Assembly (NCBI GenBank): GCA_027038175.1
Contig: JALVYB010000058.1
Coordinates: forward strand, 47,390-111,389
Direction of reading: 5' to 3'
Length of the DNA stretch: 64,000 bases
DNA from: Caldifarciminota bacterium
GTDB lineage: Bacteria; Hydrothermota; Hydrothermia; UBA1063; CAJXJZ01
A program made the position numbers and the translations under genes. Under the pieces are notes generated by a model. The model saw only the letters and a list, made by a program, of their open reading frames with translations, was not told the DNA's origin and did not search any database. Within the stretch, counting starts at the first letter, position 1. Each line of letters starts with the position of its first letter. Shown here piece after piece: positions 18,487 to 28,000 of this stretch.

Positions 18487-19154
18487 GTATGAATTTTATT
18501 TTTAACCTCCTTTATTATTTCTTCAACCTGTTCTTCTACGGTTTTATTAGTAGTATCAATGATAATTGCTCCTTCTGGAATTCTTAAAGGAGCAAGTTCT
18601 CTATTAGAATCCATCTCGTCCCGCTTTTTTAAATCATTTAGGACTTCTTCAAAAGAAACGTTAACCCCCTGTTCCTTAAGTTCTTTAAAACGTCTTTTTG
18701 CTCTTTCCTCTAAATCTGCCTTCATAAATATTTTAACATCAGCATCTTTCAGGACAACTGTGCCAATGTCCCTGCCCTCTATTACAACATCCTGTTCCTC
18801 AGCAATCTTTCTTTGAATTTCAACTAATTTTTCCCGTACTTTTCTGTAAGATGATACTATAGACACAATTTCACTTACCCGGGGTGTTCGAATTTCACGT
18901 GATACATCTTCTCCATTGAGAAAGGTGTGGATTTCATCGTTAATGAGTTTCTGATTAATCTCTATATCATCCATAATTTTCGCAACAGCATCCTCATCCT
19001 TCACATCAATATTTCTTCTGAGACACTCATAAGCAACAGCCCTGTACATGGCACCGGTATCAACAGGCAAGAGTCCAAGCCTTTTAGCCACAAGCCTTGC
19101 AGTTGTCGTTTTCCCGGAACCCGCAGGTCCATCTATTGCAATTTTTAAGGTCAT
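18483..19154 (-). CDS. cmk: Cytidylate kinase
   Basis: Phosphorylates CMP/dCMP. The 223-residue form starts at the ATG at 19154 (MTLKIAIDG) and has the P-loop GPAGSGKTT (9-17), DTGAMYR (32-38) and GRDIGTVV. A longer reading beginning MCNPEG is unlikely, because it would start within the promoter at 19165-19193. It is the first gene of the cmk-plsC-ispH-rpsA-mtaB unit. There is no clear Shine-Dalgarno sequence, and the predicted leader is only a few bases. Confidence 0.95.
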   Translation of the reverse strand: MTLKIAIDGPAGSGKTTTARLVAKRLGLLPVDTGAMYRAVAYECLRRNIDVKDEDAVAKIMDDIEINQKLINDEIHTFLNGEDVSREIRTPRVSEIVSIVSSYRKVREKLVEIQRKIAEEQDVVIEGRDIGTVVLKDADVKIFMKADLEERAKRRFKELKEQGVNVSFEEVLNDLKKRDEMDSNRELAPLRIPEGAIIIDTTNKTVEEQVEEIIKEVKNKIHT

Positions 19155-19164
19155 ACGGTCAATA

Positions 19165-19193
19165 ATTATAAATAAACCTTCGGGGTTGCACAA
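19165..19193 (-). promoter_or_regulatory. Promoter of the cmk-rpsA unit
   Basis: On the minus strand: TTGTGC (19193-19188), 17 nt, TATAAT (19170-19165), with the -10 box ending 10 nt before the cmk ATG. The predicted transcript would have a leader of about 3-4 nt. The -35 box lies in the centre of a 25-bp palindrome. Confidence 0.65.
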
Positions 19194-19201
19194 CCCGAAG
19201 G
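19177..19201. repeat. 25-bp palindrome over the cmk -35 box
   Basis: The arms CCTTCGGGgTTG and CAACCCGAAGG pair around CA, with one bulged G. It lies between two divergent promoters (cmk leftward, tRNA-Glu rightward), so no known transcript ends here and a terminator is unlikely. Its overlap with the -35 box suggests a protein-binding operator. Confidence 0.55.
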
Positions 19202-19277
19202 GGTCATAATTAATTATATGCTGTGTCTGTGTCTACGGTCTCAATAGACCACTTAAGATACGAATGAACACTTTGCC

Positions 19278-19306
19278 TTGAACAAATGCATATTACCCCT
19301 TATACT
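19278..19306 (+). promoter_or_regulatory. Promoter of tRNA-Glu
   Basis: TTGAAC (19278-19283), 17 nt, TATACT (19301-19306), 14 nt before the first base of the tRNA. The predicted start near 19313 leaves a short 5' leader for RNase P. It probably also serves the protein gene at 19405. Confidence 0.7.
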
Positions 19307-19320
19307 ATTGCACATACACA

Positions 19321-19395
19321 GGCCTCGTCGTCTAGCCAGGTCCAGGACACCGGCCTTTCACGCCGGCGACAGGGGTTCGAATCCCCTCGAGGCCA
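19321..19395 (+). tRNA. tRNA-Glu (anticodon TTC)
   Basis: 75 nt with all arms. The acceptor GGCCTCG pairs with CGAGGCC, the anticodon stem CCGGC/GCCGG carries loop CTTTCAC (anticodon TTC), and the T arm is AGGGG-TTCGAAT-CCCCT. Discriminator A is followed by CTTAT, so the 3' CCA is not encoded. The next protein gene starts 9 nt later. Confidence 0.96.
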
Positions 19396-19404
19396 CTTAT
19401 TTAA

Positions 19405-20709
19405 ATGAGAAAACTGTTTATAAGAGTTGTAACACTTCTTATTCTCCTCTCAATATTGACTATTATCCTTCTACACATTCTTTCTCAAACACCATCGGCC
19501 AAAGTCCCGGGTTTTACGTCTTTGCATCTTCTGCCGGAGAGGGGCTTTAAGCATGCTGTTTTGTTTGCAAGAGAAGATATTATAAAAGACTATATTTCAC
19601 AGGACTCTCTCAGTAAATGGTTCTACATGTATGCTTCGGATTTGCTTGAGAAAAGTCCTTATTCTGTGCAGTATTCAATGGTTGTAAAAAATGCAATTGG
19701 TAAATACGTTCTCTATGCGAAATACGAGAACAATCAATTTATTCTTGTTACCCGTCCCCGTTTTAGGCTCAAATTGCTACGCAATTTTATAGGTGGTGAT
19801 GAAGATGAGTACAGCGGAATTACAATTAAGAAAATCGGGAGACTATATTTCTATTTTATTGAAGACTTTATGGTTATGTCTGATAACGTCGATCTTATTA
19901 AATCTTCGGTAGACCTTGCACTTGGAAAAAGAAGAGGTAGTATCTTTGATGAAGTGGGTTCTCTCGAAGAATACGATTTTGTTATTATAGATAATTATAA
20001 TGGAAAACTTTTCAAAATTCACCCCCTGGTTTTAGGCATGAACCATAAAAAACTGGTTATTAAGGGTAATCCAGTATCTTCAGTTATAAAGGATGCAATT
20101 AAGAGAGGTAAACTATCTGATTCAATCCCTTATGCAGGCACATTTTTCGCTATAAAGATACCATATCTTGAATTATATGACTCTTACGTTTCTTATTATC
20201 CTGATGACGATTTAGGGCTCTCTGCAATTCTCTGGGACATGGGAGGCTCTGGTTTCTTATGGTATGAACCGAATGGGGATTATCTTTTTTCACTTTCTTC
20301 CAGAGTGGAAAAAGAGAGACTTATGAGAGACCTTTTCGTATATTTGAAGGAACATTCGGAAGTTAACAGAGTAGTTCCTGATACTTCTATGGATGTGTAT
20401 CGTTTTATGAGAGGAGACACCACTGTGTATATTTTGAATTATAACCCTGAAATTAACAATGGGAGATTTATTTTTACGAATTCCGTTCTTCTTTATGACA
20501 AATACAGAACTTCTGGCTACGTGAAAGACGATGGAATGCTAAATCTTAAAAACGGTTCTTTTCTTAAAATAATACATGGTTTTTCTTATATGGAAAGGGG
20601 ACTTATTGATTTTTACTTCAGAAATGATAGTATAGTTCCGTCCACCTGGAAATTAGATATGCAGGAATATAAGGAAGGCCTTCTTATTAAAGGTAAGAGG
20701 GCAAAATGA
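19405..20709 (+). CDS. Unknown exported or membrane-anchored protein
   Basis: A 434-residue protein I do not recognise. Residues 1-27 form a strong signal peptide or anchor. The rest is a mixed alpha/beta exported domain whose layout (FIEDFMVMSDNVDLIKSSVD, then beta-rich repeats) recalls DUF3352-like proteins, but that is a weak resemblance. Its ATG is only 9 nt after tRNA-Glu with no ribosome binding site, so it is probably read on the tRNA transcript and freed by tRNA 3' processing. The 3' end overlaps the convergent radical SAM gene by 23 bp. Confidence 0.7.
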   Translation: MRKLFIRVVTLLILLSILTIILLHILSQTPSAKVPGFTSLHLLPERGFKHAVLFAREDIIKDYISQDSLSKWFYMYASDLLEKSPYSVQYSMVVKNAIGKYVLYAKYENNQFILVTRPRFRLKLLRNFIGGDEDEYSGITIKKIGRLYFYFIEDFMVMSDNVDLIKSSVDLALGKRRGSIFDEVGSLEEYDFVIIDNYNGKLFKIHPLVLGMNHKKLVIKGNPVSSVIKDAIKRGKLSDSIPYAGTFFAIKIPYLELYDSYVSYYPDDDLGLSAILWDMGGSGFLWYEPNGDYLFSLSSRVEKERLMRDLFVYLKEHSEVNRVVPDTSMDVYRFMRGDTTVYILNYNPEINNGRFIFTNSVLLYDKYRTSGYVKDDGMLNLKNGSFLKIIHGFSYMERGLIDFYFRNDSIVPSTWKLDMQEYKEGLLIKGKRAK

Positions 20710-23011
20710 TTTTCTTTACGATTGTAAAGTTGTAAATCTCCTTTTTGTCCAGGCCTGTAAGTTCTTTTAAGATAGAGAAAATTCCTTTATTTGTTTGGGG
20801 TTGTATGATGAGTTTACCGTTTACTATGTTGACTTTGTAGGCGTTACTGTTGTTTAATAGAGAGGGGGCGGGTTGAACTTCATAGTATTCAGTGATTTCG
20901 TTGAGTACTTTTCTGGACGCAGGTATGACCCTGAGGATTTCAAGACCCTCAGGCATGAATTTATTTACATGGGCGGGCTCAGGTAATCTATTGTGAGTTT
21001 TTATGTGTACAAGTTCTCCTTCGCTCAGGATACCAAGAGGCGTTGCGTTTTTCATTGAAATCATCCAGTGTTTTTTAAATCCCTTTTTTCTTGCTACCTT
21101 TACACCTGCACGTATTAGAGCGGATATAAGCGTTGTAATGGTGTCATTATGCCCTGTGTATTTGAACACTCCACGTTTAGCATAGATTACAACATACTCA
21201 AAAACCTCCTCTGGTGTATTCGTGCTTGCTGGAGCAATATTTTCACTTTTAATATCTATTTTTAATGGAAAACTGCGACATATATTATAATCCTTAATCC
21301 ATATTCCGCATCCTTTACATCCTGTATATTCACAATTGTCAAGATAAGTATGATTTAATGCCCTTTGATATTCCAGTTCTAAAAAGCGTTTATTGAGACC
21401 AGTATCTATTACGTCCCATGGATAATGATTATCCGTCTTCTTAAATACAAAGTCTTCTATTCGTTTACCAAGATTATTTGCCGCTTTTATGTAATGTTTG
21501 AAATTGAATAACTCCATTCTTTCATCGAAAACGGCACCATTTTGAAATGCCTCTTTGAGAAGATTTGATGTTTCCCTGTCTCCCCGACCGAAAATCCCCT
21601 CAATGAAAGATTGGTACGGATTATGATAAGACATGTAAACACCCTTGATTTCCCGTATTTTTCCTTTAAGATAACGGATTTTATCAAGAATACTTTCCGG
21701 GTGTTCCTGTTCCACACCCTGAAACGGCGTGTGAGGTCGAGGAACAAATGGAGAAAACTTTGCATGGAACGTGATTTTTCTGCTGAATTTGCGTAGATTT
21801 CTCAAAAAGTAAGGAATTTCCTCTACATCTTTCCATTCTTCAGTGGGAAGTCCAAGCATGAAATATAGTTTTATGTGGTTATAATTGAATTTTTCTGCAA
21901 GTTTAATCGTCCTTTCTATTATAGAAAGGTCAACATTCTTGTTTATAACAGCTCTGAGTCTATCTGAAACCGTTTCAGGAGCGAGTGTAATGTTAAATTT
22001 TTTCATGGAGTCAAGAAGTTTAAACAATTCTTCGGTGAGGGCATCAGTGGGCAGCGATGGAAGTGAAACAGAAATGTCAGGGAATTTGTTTTTTATAGAG
22101 TAGAGGAGTTCGGGCAGGTATGGATAATCGCTCGTAGTAAATGCAAGTAGCGATATATCTGTAAAACCTGTATTTCTGACGCCCATTTCAATTAATTTTA
22201 AAACTTCATCAGGTGGTCTCCATCTCAACGGCCTGTAAGTAAATCCTCCCTGACAGAACCTGCATCCTCTTGTGCATCCACGCATAATTTCCACCACAAG
22301 TCTTCTGTGTACTATGTCGATATTTGGCACAAGTTGTCTGGCTGGGTAATCTTCTGTTGAAAGATTATAGACTACTGCTTTTTTGCTTCGCTTGCTTACA
22401 CCGGGGACAAATATACCATCAATCTTTGATGCCTCTTTAAATATCTCCTCTCTGTTTATTTCGTGTTTTTTGAATGCTGTGAAAATGGGAATAAGTTGCT
22501 TTACAACCTCTTCTCCTTCTCCTACAACAAACATATCTACAAAGGGAGAAAGAGGTATGGGGTTCATGCTTGATGGCCCACCAACGATTATAATGGGGTG
22601 TCTGGAATCTCTATCTTTTCTTTCAAGCGGAATGCGAGCAAGTTGTAAAGCAAGGAGAAAATTTGTATAGTTGAGTTCAGTATGCATGGAGAATCCTACT
22701 GCATCCATTTTATTGAGAGGAGTATAAGTTTCAAGAGTAAAAAGAGGTATGTTTTCTTTTTGCATCAATTCGATAGCATCAGTCCATGGGATAAAGGCAC
22801 GCTCGGCATAAATTTTATCGAAACTGTTTAAGATATGGTAAATAATCCGCATACCAAGATTTGACATTCCTATTTCGTATATTTCTGGATATACAAGGGC
22901 TATTCTGAATGTATCGGGGAGAATCTCTTTATAGATACTGTTATACTCTTTTCCAGTATATCGAGCCGGTTTTTCAAGATAAATGAGATTTTTACCAAAG
23001 GGATGGTTCAT
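20687..23011 (-). CDS. B12-binding/radical SAM protein fused to a DUF2344 domain (TIGR03960-like)
   Basis: A 774-residue radical SAM enzyme of unknown substrate. A B12-binding-type Rossmann region (about 35-175) is followed by the radical SAM core with the motif MRGCTRGCRFC (Cys246, Cys250, Cys253). A Cys-rich segment CEYTGCKGCGIW (near 560) precedes the C-terminal DUF2344/TIGR03936-type domain containing YAKRGVFKYTGHNDTI. This fusion is known as a conserved, uncharacterised bacterial family, often linked to RNA modification by context. It is the third gene of the folD-YchF unit, 7 nt after the GTPase gene. Confidence 0.87.
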   Translation of the reverse strand: MNHPFGKNLIYLEKPARYTGKEYNSIYKEILPDTFRIALVYPEIYEIGMSNLGMRIIYHILNSFDKIYAERAFIPWTDAIELMQKENIPLFTLETYTPLNKMDAVGFSMHTELNYTNFLLALQLARIPLERKDRDSRHPIIIVGGPSSMNPIPLSPFVDMFVVGEGEEVVKQLIPIFTAFKKHEINREEIFKEASKIDGIFVPGVSKRSKKAVVYNLSTEDYPARQLVPNIDIVHRRLVVEIMRGCTRGCRFCQGGFTYRPLRWRPPDEVLKLIEMGVRNTGFTDISLLAFTTSDYPYLPELLYSIKNKFPDISVSLPSLPTDALTEELFKLLDSMKKFNITLAPETVSDRLRAVINKNVDLSIIERTIKLAEKFNYNHIKLYFMLGLPTEEWKDVEEIPYFLRNLRKFSRKITFHAKFSPFVPRPHTPFQGVEQEHPESILDKIRYLKGKIREIKGVYMSYHNPYQSFIEGIFGRGDRETSNLLKEAFQNGAVFDERMELFNFKHYIKAANNLGKRIEDFVFKKTDNHYPWDVIDTGLNKRFLELEYQRALNHTYLDNCEYTGCKGCGIWIKDYNICRSFPLKIDIKSENIAPASTNTPEEVFEYVVIYAKRGVFKYTGHNDTITTLISALIRAGVKVARKKGFKKHWMISMKNATPLGILSEGELVHIKTHNRLPEPAHVNKFMPEGLEILRVIPASRKVLNEITEYYEVQPAPSLLNNSNAYKVNIVNGKLIIQPQTNKGIFSILKELTGLDKKEIYNFTIVKKIILPSYL

Positions 23012-23018
23012 TAATGTG

Positions 23019-24038
23019 TCAAATTGAAAATCTTATGTTTATTACGTCTCCGTCCCGCACTATGTAGTCTTTTCCCTCAAGATGCATAAGGTTCTGATTT
23101 TTGGCTTCTTTATGGTTACCCGCGTGAACAAAATCGTCGTAGTGTATAACCTCTGCCCTTATAAACCCTTTTTGAATATCAGAATGGATTTTACCTGCTG
23201 CTTCGTATACGCTTGCCCCTCTTTTTAAAAGCCATGCGCGTGTTTCTTTTTCTCCCGCAGTATAGAATATGATGTAACCGAGTTCTCTTAAAATGGTCTC
23301 TTCGAGTTTATGAACAGCGCTATCGTTGAGTCCATATTCCTTAAGCAATTCTTTTCGTTCATCGTCTTCCAGTTCAGCTATTTCTTTTTCTACACTTAAA
23401 GGAGAGCATATCACCGGGAAATTTTTTATCCTTTTGGGACATTCAAATGTTCCAATGTCAGTTTCATCGATATTAATTACCACAATTCGTGGTTTTAAGG
23501 TAATAAATGGGTAGCCTGATATCAATTTCAGTTCATCTCGCGATAAATTCAGACTTGATATAGGTTTCTCCTCAAGCAGTGTATTTTCTATTTTTTTTAG
23601 AAGGTCAAGTTCTTTTAAAGAAGCCTTTTTTGCTTTTACTTCCTTTTCAAGTCTTTCTAAACGCCTTTCCACAAACCTGAGATCAGAAAAAATAAGTCGC
23701 ATATTGAGGTCATCAAACTCTTCCCCTATATCCACATTTCTGAAGGCAGGGATTATTTGAAGGAAAATATCCGAGGTGTTTAGTTCCTGAACAATTTCCC
23801 CGGAGCGTTCTTCTTTCCATAAGGTACCAAAGCCATCAAAGTCAGTAACTTCATAGGTTACAGGTGTTATTTTCCGTGAGTTCATTAGTTTGCCAAGAGT
23901 AAATACGCGTGGGTCCTTAGAAACAAATGTCCCTATGTGAGAAAAGTATCCCTTTGCTCTTGACATATGGGGTCCCACGAGAGATTGAAAAAGTGTGGTT
24001 TTCCCGCTTTGCTGATTCCCAATAATGGTGAGTCGCAT
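23019..24038 (-). CDS. Divergent YchF-like GTPase/ATPase
   Basis: A TRAFAC NTPase of the Obg/YchF group, 339 residues. The P-loop is GNQQSGKTT (7-15). Two features point to YchF: a long helical insert after the G3 region (EKRL-like helices about 125-165), and a fourth motif of the NxxE form (VVINIDE) in place of NKxD. The C-terminal 60 residues look like a TGS-type domain ending in NIRFSI. The G3 box reads DFDG, not the usual DIAG of YchF, so this is a divergent subfamily. Spacing to folD is 5 nt. Confidence 0.8.
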   Translation of the reverse strand: MRLTIIGNQQSGKTTLFQSLVGPHMSRAKGYFSHIGTFVSKDPRVFTLGKLMNSRKITPVTYEVTDFDGFGTLWKEERSGEIVQELNTSDIFLQIIPAFRNVDIGEEFDDLNMRLIFSDLRFVERRLERLEKEVKAKKASLKELDLLKKIENTLLEEKPISSLNLSRDELKLISGYPFITLKPRIVVINIDETDIGTFECPKRIKNFPVICSPLSVEKEIAELEDDERKELLKEYGLNDSAVHKLEETILRELGYIIFYTAGEKETRAWLLKRGASVYEAAGKIHSDIQKGFIRAEVIHYDDFVHAGNHKEAKNQNLMHLEGKDYIVRDGDVINIRFSI

Positions 24039-24043
24039 AACTT

Positions 24044-24892
24044 TTATTTCAATTTATGTCTTTTTTGCATGCCTTTAAGAGTATTTAAAAGTAACATATA
24101 AGATGTAACAGGTCCTACACCTCCCGGTACGGGGGTTAAGAACAAAAGGTCCTCCTGATAATAATCTTTTTCTTCAAAATTTATAGCCATATCTCCTACC
24201 ACCTTACCGTCCACAATATTAATTGCAACATCTATGAGAAATGTTGCTCTTTCTACCATGTCCTCTGTGATTAAACCTGGCACCCCTGCTGCTGATATTA
24301 CAACGTCTGCTTGATTGGTAAAATATTTCAAGTTACTGGTTTTGGAATGACAAATGGTGCATGTAGCATCCTCTCTTAAAATGAGATGGTACAGAGGAAG
24401 TCCAACAGTGGTGCTTCTTCCTATTATTACAACGTGTTTCCCCGCAAGAGTATAATTAACTTCTTTGAAAAACTCCATGACTGCCAGTGGAGTTGCCGGG
24501 AATAGACCTTCTTCCTTTTTATATAAGGCTGCAATATTGGCATCTGTTTGTCCATCTATATCTTTCCAGCGGGGTATCAAATTTATAAATTCCGTTTTCA
24601 TTCTTGATACATAAGGTCTTGTTACGATTATTCCATCCACATCATCATCTTCAGCAAGGGAGATGAGAATTTCTTTGAGTTCGTCTTCTTGAGTATTCGA
24701 GTCTACTTCATACAATGTTAAACGAAAACCATTTTCTCTTGCCACTTTGGATATACTTTTCGTGTAGGAAATAGATGGCTCGTCTTCATGGTTAAAAATA
24801 ATGCTTATATGTGGAGTCCCTGAGTATTTCTTGAGAATGTTCTGAATTTCCTCTTTAAGTCTTACTATAACCTGTTTGCCACTTATAATCAT
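24044..24892 (-). CDS. folD: FolD-like methylenetetrahydrofolate dehydrogenase/cyclohydrolase, active site altered
   Basis: Homologous along its 282 residues to FolD, which oxidises methylene-THF and hydrolyses methenyl-THF. The NADP-binding segment VVIIGRSTTVGLPL (154-167) and TPVPGGVGPVTS (253-264) are clear. Aligning with E. coli FolD (Y50-V-A-S-K54), the catalytic Lys is Ile47 here, and the Gln of VQLP is Thr91 (VTRP). The Asp of DVDG is kept (Asp113). Cyclohydrolase activity is therefore doubtful. The ATG has no ribosome binding site and a -10 box 7 nt upstream. Confidence 0.85.
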   Translation of the reverse strand: MIISGKQVIVRLKEEIQNILKKYSGTPHISIIFNHEDEPSISYTKSISKVARENGFRLTLYEVDSNTQEDELKEILISLAEDDDVDGIIVTRPYVSRMKTEFINLIPRWKDIDGQTDANIAALYKKEEGLFPATPLAVMEFFKEVNYTLAGKHVVIIGRSTTVGLPLYHLILREDATCTICHSKTSNLKYFTNQADVVISAAGVPGLITEDMVERATFLIDVAINIVDGKVVGDMAINFEEKDYYQEDLLFLTPVPGGVGPVTSYMLLLNTLKGMQKRHKLK

Positions 24893-24899
24893 GCTCTGT

Positions 24900-24905
24900 A
24901 TTATA
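24900..24905 (-). promoter_or_regulatory. Candidate -10 box for a leaderless folD mRNA
   Basis: Minus-strand TATAAT (24905-24900), with 7 nt to the folD ATG and no Shine-Dalgarno sequence between. No good -35 box is seen at 16-18 nt. It lies back to back with the promoter of the large surface protein. Confidence 0.5.
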
Positions 24906-24953
24906 AAGCGTTTCGTCCGTGATTGAAAGTGTTATGGACTTGCGAAATTTGAC

Positions 24954-24982
24954 TTGTCAATATCTTTTGTTTGCCATATAAT
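24954..24982 (+). promoter_or_regulatory. Promoter of the large surface protein gene
   Basis: TTGTCA (24954-24959), 17 nt, TATAAT (24977-24982), about 30 nt before the ATG. A full AAGGAGG ribosome binding site follows, in contrast to the leaderless genes nearby. Confidence 0.7.
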
Positions 24983-25011
24983 AAATTCTAAACACATAAA
25001 AGGAGGTGTGT

Positions 25012-28000
25012 ATGGGGTGGTCCCCTAAAAGATATATCACACTAATGCTCCTTATAGGAGTAACAGCCCTGCAGGCTGGAATGAGGTCTGCCAGGGAGAA
25101 AAACAGGGAGCCAGAAAAGATAATCAAACTCAATAAGAGTATTTTGAAGGCTCCCAGGTCATTCGTGAAAGGACTTCCCAGGACTGTAAAGGCGCGGCTC
25201 TCAGAAGACTTTGAAAGCGGAGCTATCCCTTCCGACTGGACGGTAATAGATAGGGATGGAGACGGTAATCAGTGGTATGCATATCAAGGTGCTACCTATG
25301 CACACTCAGGAAACTATAGTGCTGCAGTCGCATGGAACTCATCTGGTAATGATGACTGGCTCATTACGCCAGCTCTTCTTCCTCAGACAAATGATTCTTT
25401 TACATTCTGGGCTCGTTCACATAGCGCTTCCTACCCCGAGGATTTTGAGGTTCTGGTATCCACTACAACAAATGACCCGGACAGTTTTGTTAGTATAGCC
25501 AGTGTAACCGGTGTTCCTGAGACATACACATATTACGCATATGACCTCTCACCTTATGCAGGGGAGACCATTTACGTTGCAATAAGGTGCGTGTCTGTAA
25601 ATGAGTGGTATCTGCATGTAGATGATGTTTCAGGTCCTGAAATTTACGTGGTTGACACCACAGCGCCTTCAGTGAGCGTAATACAGGCTCCAGTACCTCA
25701 TTTCTATACCGGCTCAGATGATCAGATAACAGCTATAGTTTCTGATATCTCTGGTGTTCAAAGTGTTGTACTCGACTATACTACAGATTTGGGCTCAACA
25801 TGGAACAGCCTGCCTATGACACCTGTTGGACAGGATACCTATGCAGTTAACATACCGGCTCAACCCCGTGGAACCAAAGTTTACTGGGAAATTTATGCTC
25901 AGGATAGTGCAGGTAATGGCGATTATGGATGGTCCAGTTATTATACTATTATGCCATCTGGCGATGAGCTCATAGTCTATTCTACATCTTATGAACTGGT
26001 CCCTCTTGTTTATGGACTCATGGATGATAATATAGAGGTATTCCCTGATTACATGCATCAGATGAATGTTTCCACTTATGCAGATTCTCTACCTGAGTGG
26101 GTCGCACTTCTTATTGGAGAAGATGCAGAACTTGATAGCAATACACTTGATATAGTCAACGCATTCCTCTCAACAGGGGTGGATACTCTAAGAAAAAGGC
26201 TTGTAGTTTTCGGTGATGATATTGCATATTACGCAAATTCAAATAATTACCTCTCAAAACTCAACAATGTATTGAGGGTAAATTATATTCAGGATGATAT
26301 GAGTGCATCTACAGACAATGATACCATCGTTGGTGTTAATGGAGATCCGATATCCGATAGCATGCCAGCGTTTACAATAAATTCTCACTATCCCGACATG
26401 GTTGAGCCATGGAGCCCGTGGCAGGGGGTTGATATGCCATGGAAATTCCTTATTGATGTAAACGGTGATTCTCTCAATACAGCAGGTGGAATAGCTTACA
26501 ATGGCCTTAAATATCAGATATTCTTTATGCCGTATCAGGTTTCAGAAATAGACTCGCAATCGTACGTAGATACTCTACTCTGGAGGATTTATAACTATGC
26601 TTCTCTGGATATAATGCCACCTACACCTGATTGGTGTGGCATCCAGTGGCCACAGGCTGATACAGTAATTGCAGGTGTGGATTCTCTTTCTGATATGATT
26701 TATGGACAGGTCTACAAAGGTGGTGTGACAGACGTGGGTGTTCAGGATAGTTCTAACTTTATAGTTGAACTTGGTGTGGGTCCTTCTGGAACAATGCCGG
26801 ATGATAATAACTGGACATGGGTGCCAGCAGTATTCAATACAGCCCATGGTAATGGTGGAAATAACTATGAATACATGGCGCAGATAGATGTAAGTACCCT
26901 GCAGCCTGGAGTATATGATTATGCCTTCAGATTCTCATACAATGGTGGTCCATGGGTATATGCTGATTGGGGTTCCTCTGGTGGCTCTTCAGACGGTTAT
27001 CAGCCTGAAAATGCTGGTAAACTTTATGTAACCCTTAACTCACCCCTTGTATCTATCTATGAGGTGCAGGATACTTCAAGCACAACATTCGCTGGAGATA
27101 CTTCTAATTATTTCGGTGATACTGTTACAGTGATAGGTATTGTAACAGGTGTTTATGGAAATGGTTTCTTCCTCGAAGATCCTGCTGGTGGTGCATGGAG
27201 TGGTGTATGGGTATACAAGAACGGGGCCGATACTATAGTGGAGCGTGCAGATTCCTTGATAGTAGAAGGAACTGTGTCTGAACACTACGGGCTTACAGAA
27301 ATAATCCCTGATACAATCATTGTTGCCGCGAAGAACGCAGCACTTCCTGCCCCTGTGGTGGTTTCAACAGGTGCTGCTAACGATGAGGCATACGAAGGTG
27401 TATTGTTACAGGTTGTGCATGCAAAATGTACCAACCCTGATCTTGGATATGGTGAATGGGAAATAGATGATGGTTCTGGTCCTCTTAGGGTTGATGATAT
27501 GGGCTATGCCTTCACACCTGATTCCGGGGCAATGTACAATATTACAGCGCCTCTTTACTATTCCTATGGAAATTACAAACTTGAACCAAGAGATTCCATG
27601 GATATTGAGCCATTCTCATATCCCGCTGTTGTAATAAATGAAGTATATTATGATGCCCCTGGTACGGATGCTGGTACATTTGTAGAACTTAAAGGACAAC
27701 CTGGACAGGCACTTGATAACATTCATGTATTTGGTGTGAATGGTAATGGTGGAGCAATTTACAGTGACGTTGATCTTACTGGCTGGACAATAGGTCCTTC
27801 TGGATACTTTGTCCTTGCACAGGATACCCTTGTACCCAATGCTGATACGATAACAGGTATTGATTATCAGAATGGTCCTGATAATGTTGTTCTTGTTTAC
27901 ATAGATGGAACGGATACAGTTGTACTTGATGCTCTTGGCTATGGTCCAAGTGATGTAAGTACATGGGACTTTGTGGGTGAGGGGACACCAGCACCTGATG

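Noticed and set aside
19155..19193. Upstream start for cmk (MCNPEG)
   Set aside because: These codons lie within the -10/-35 region of the predicted promoter, so they would not be transcribed.
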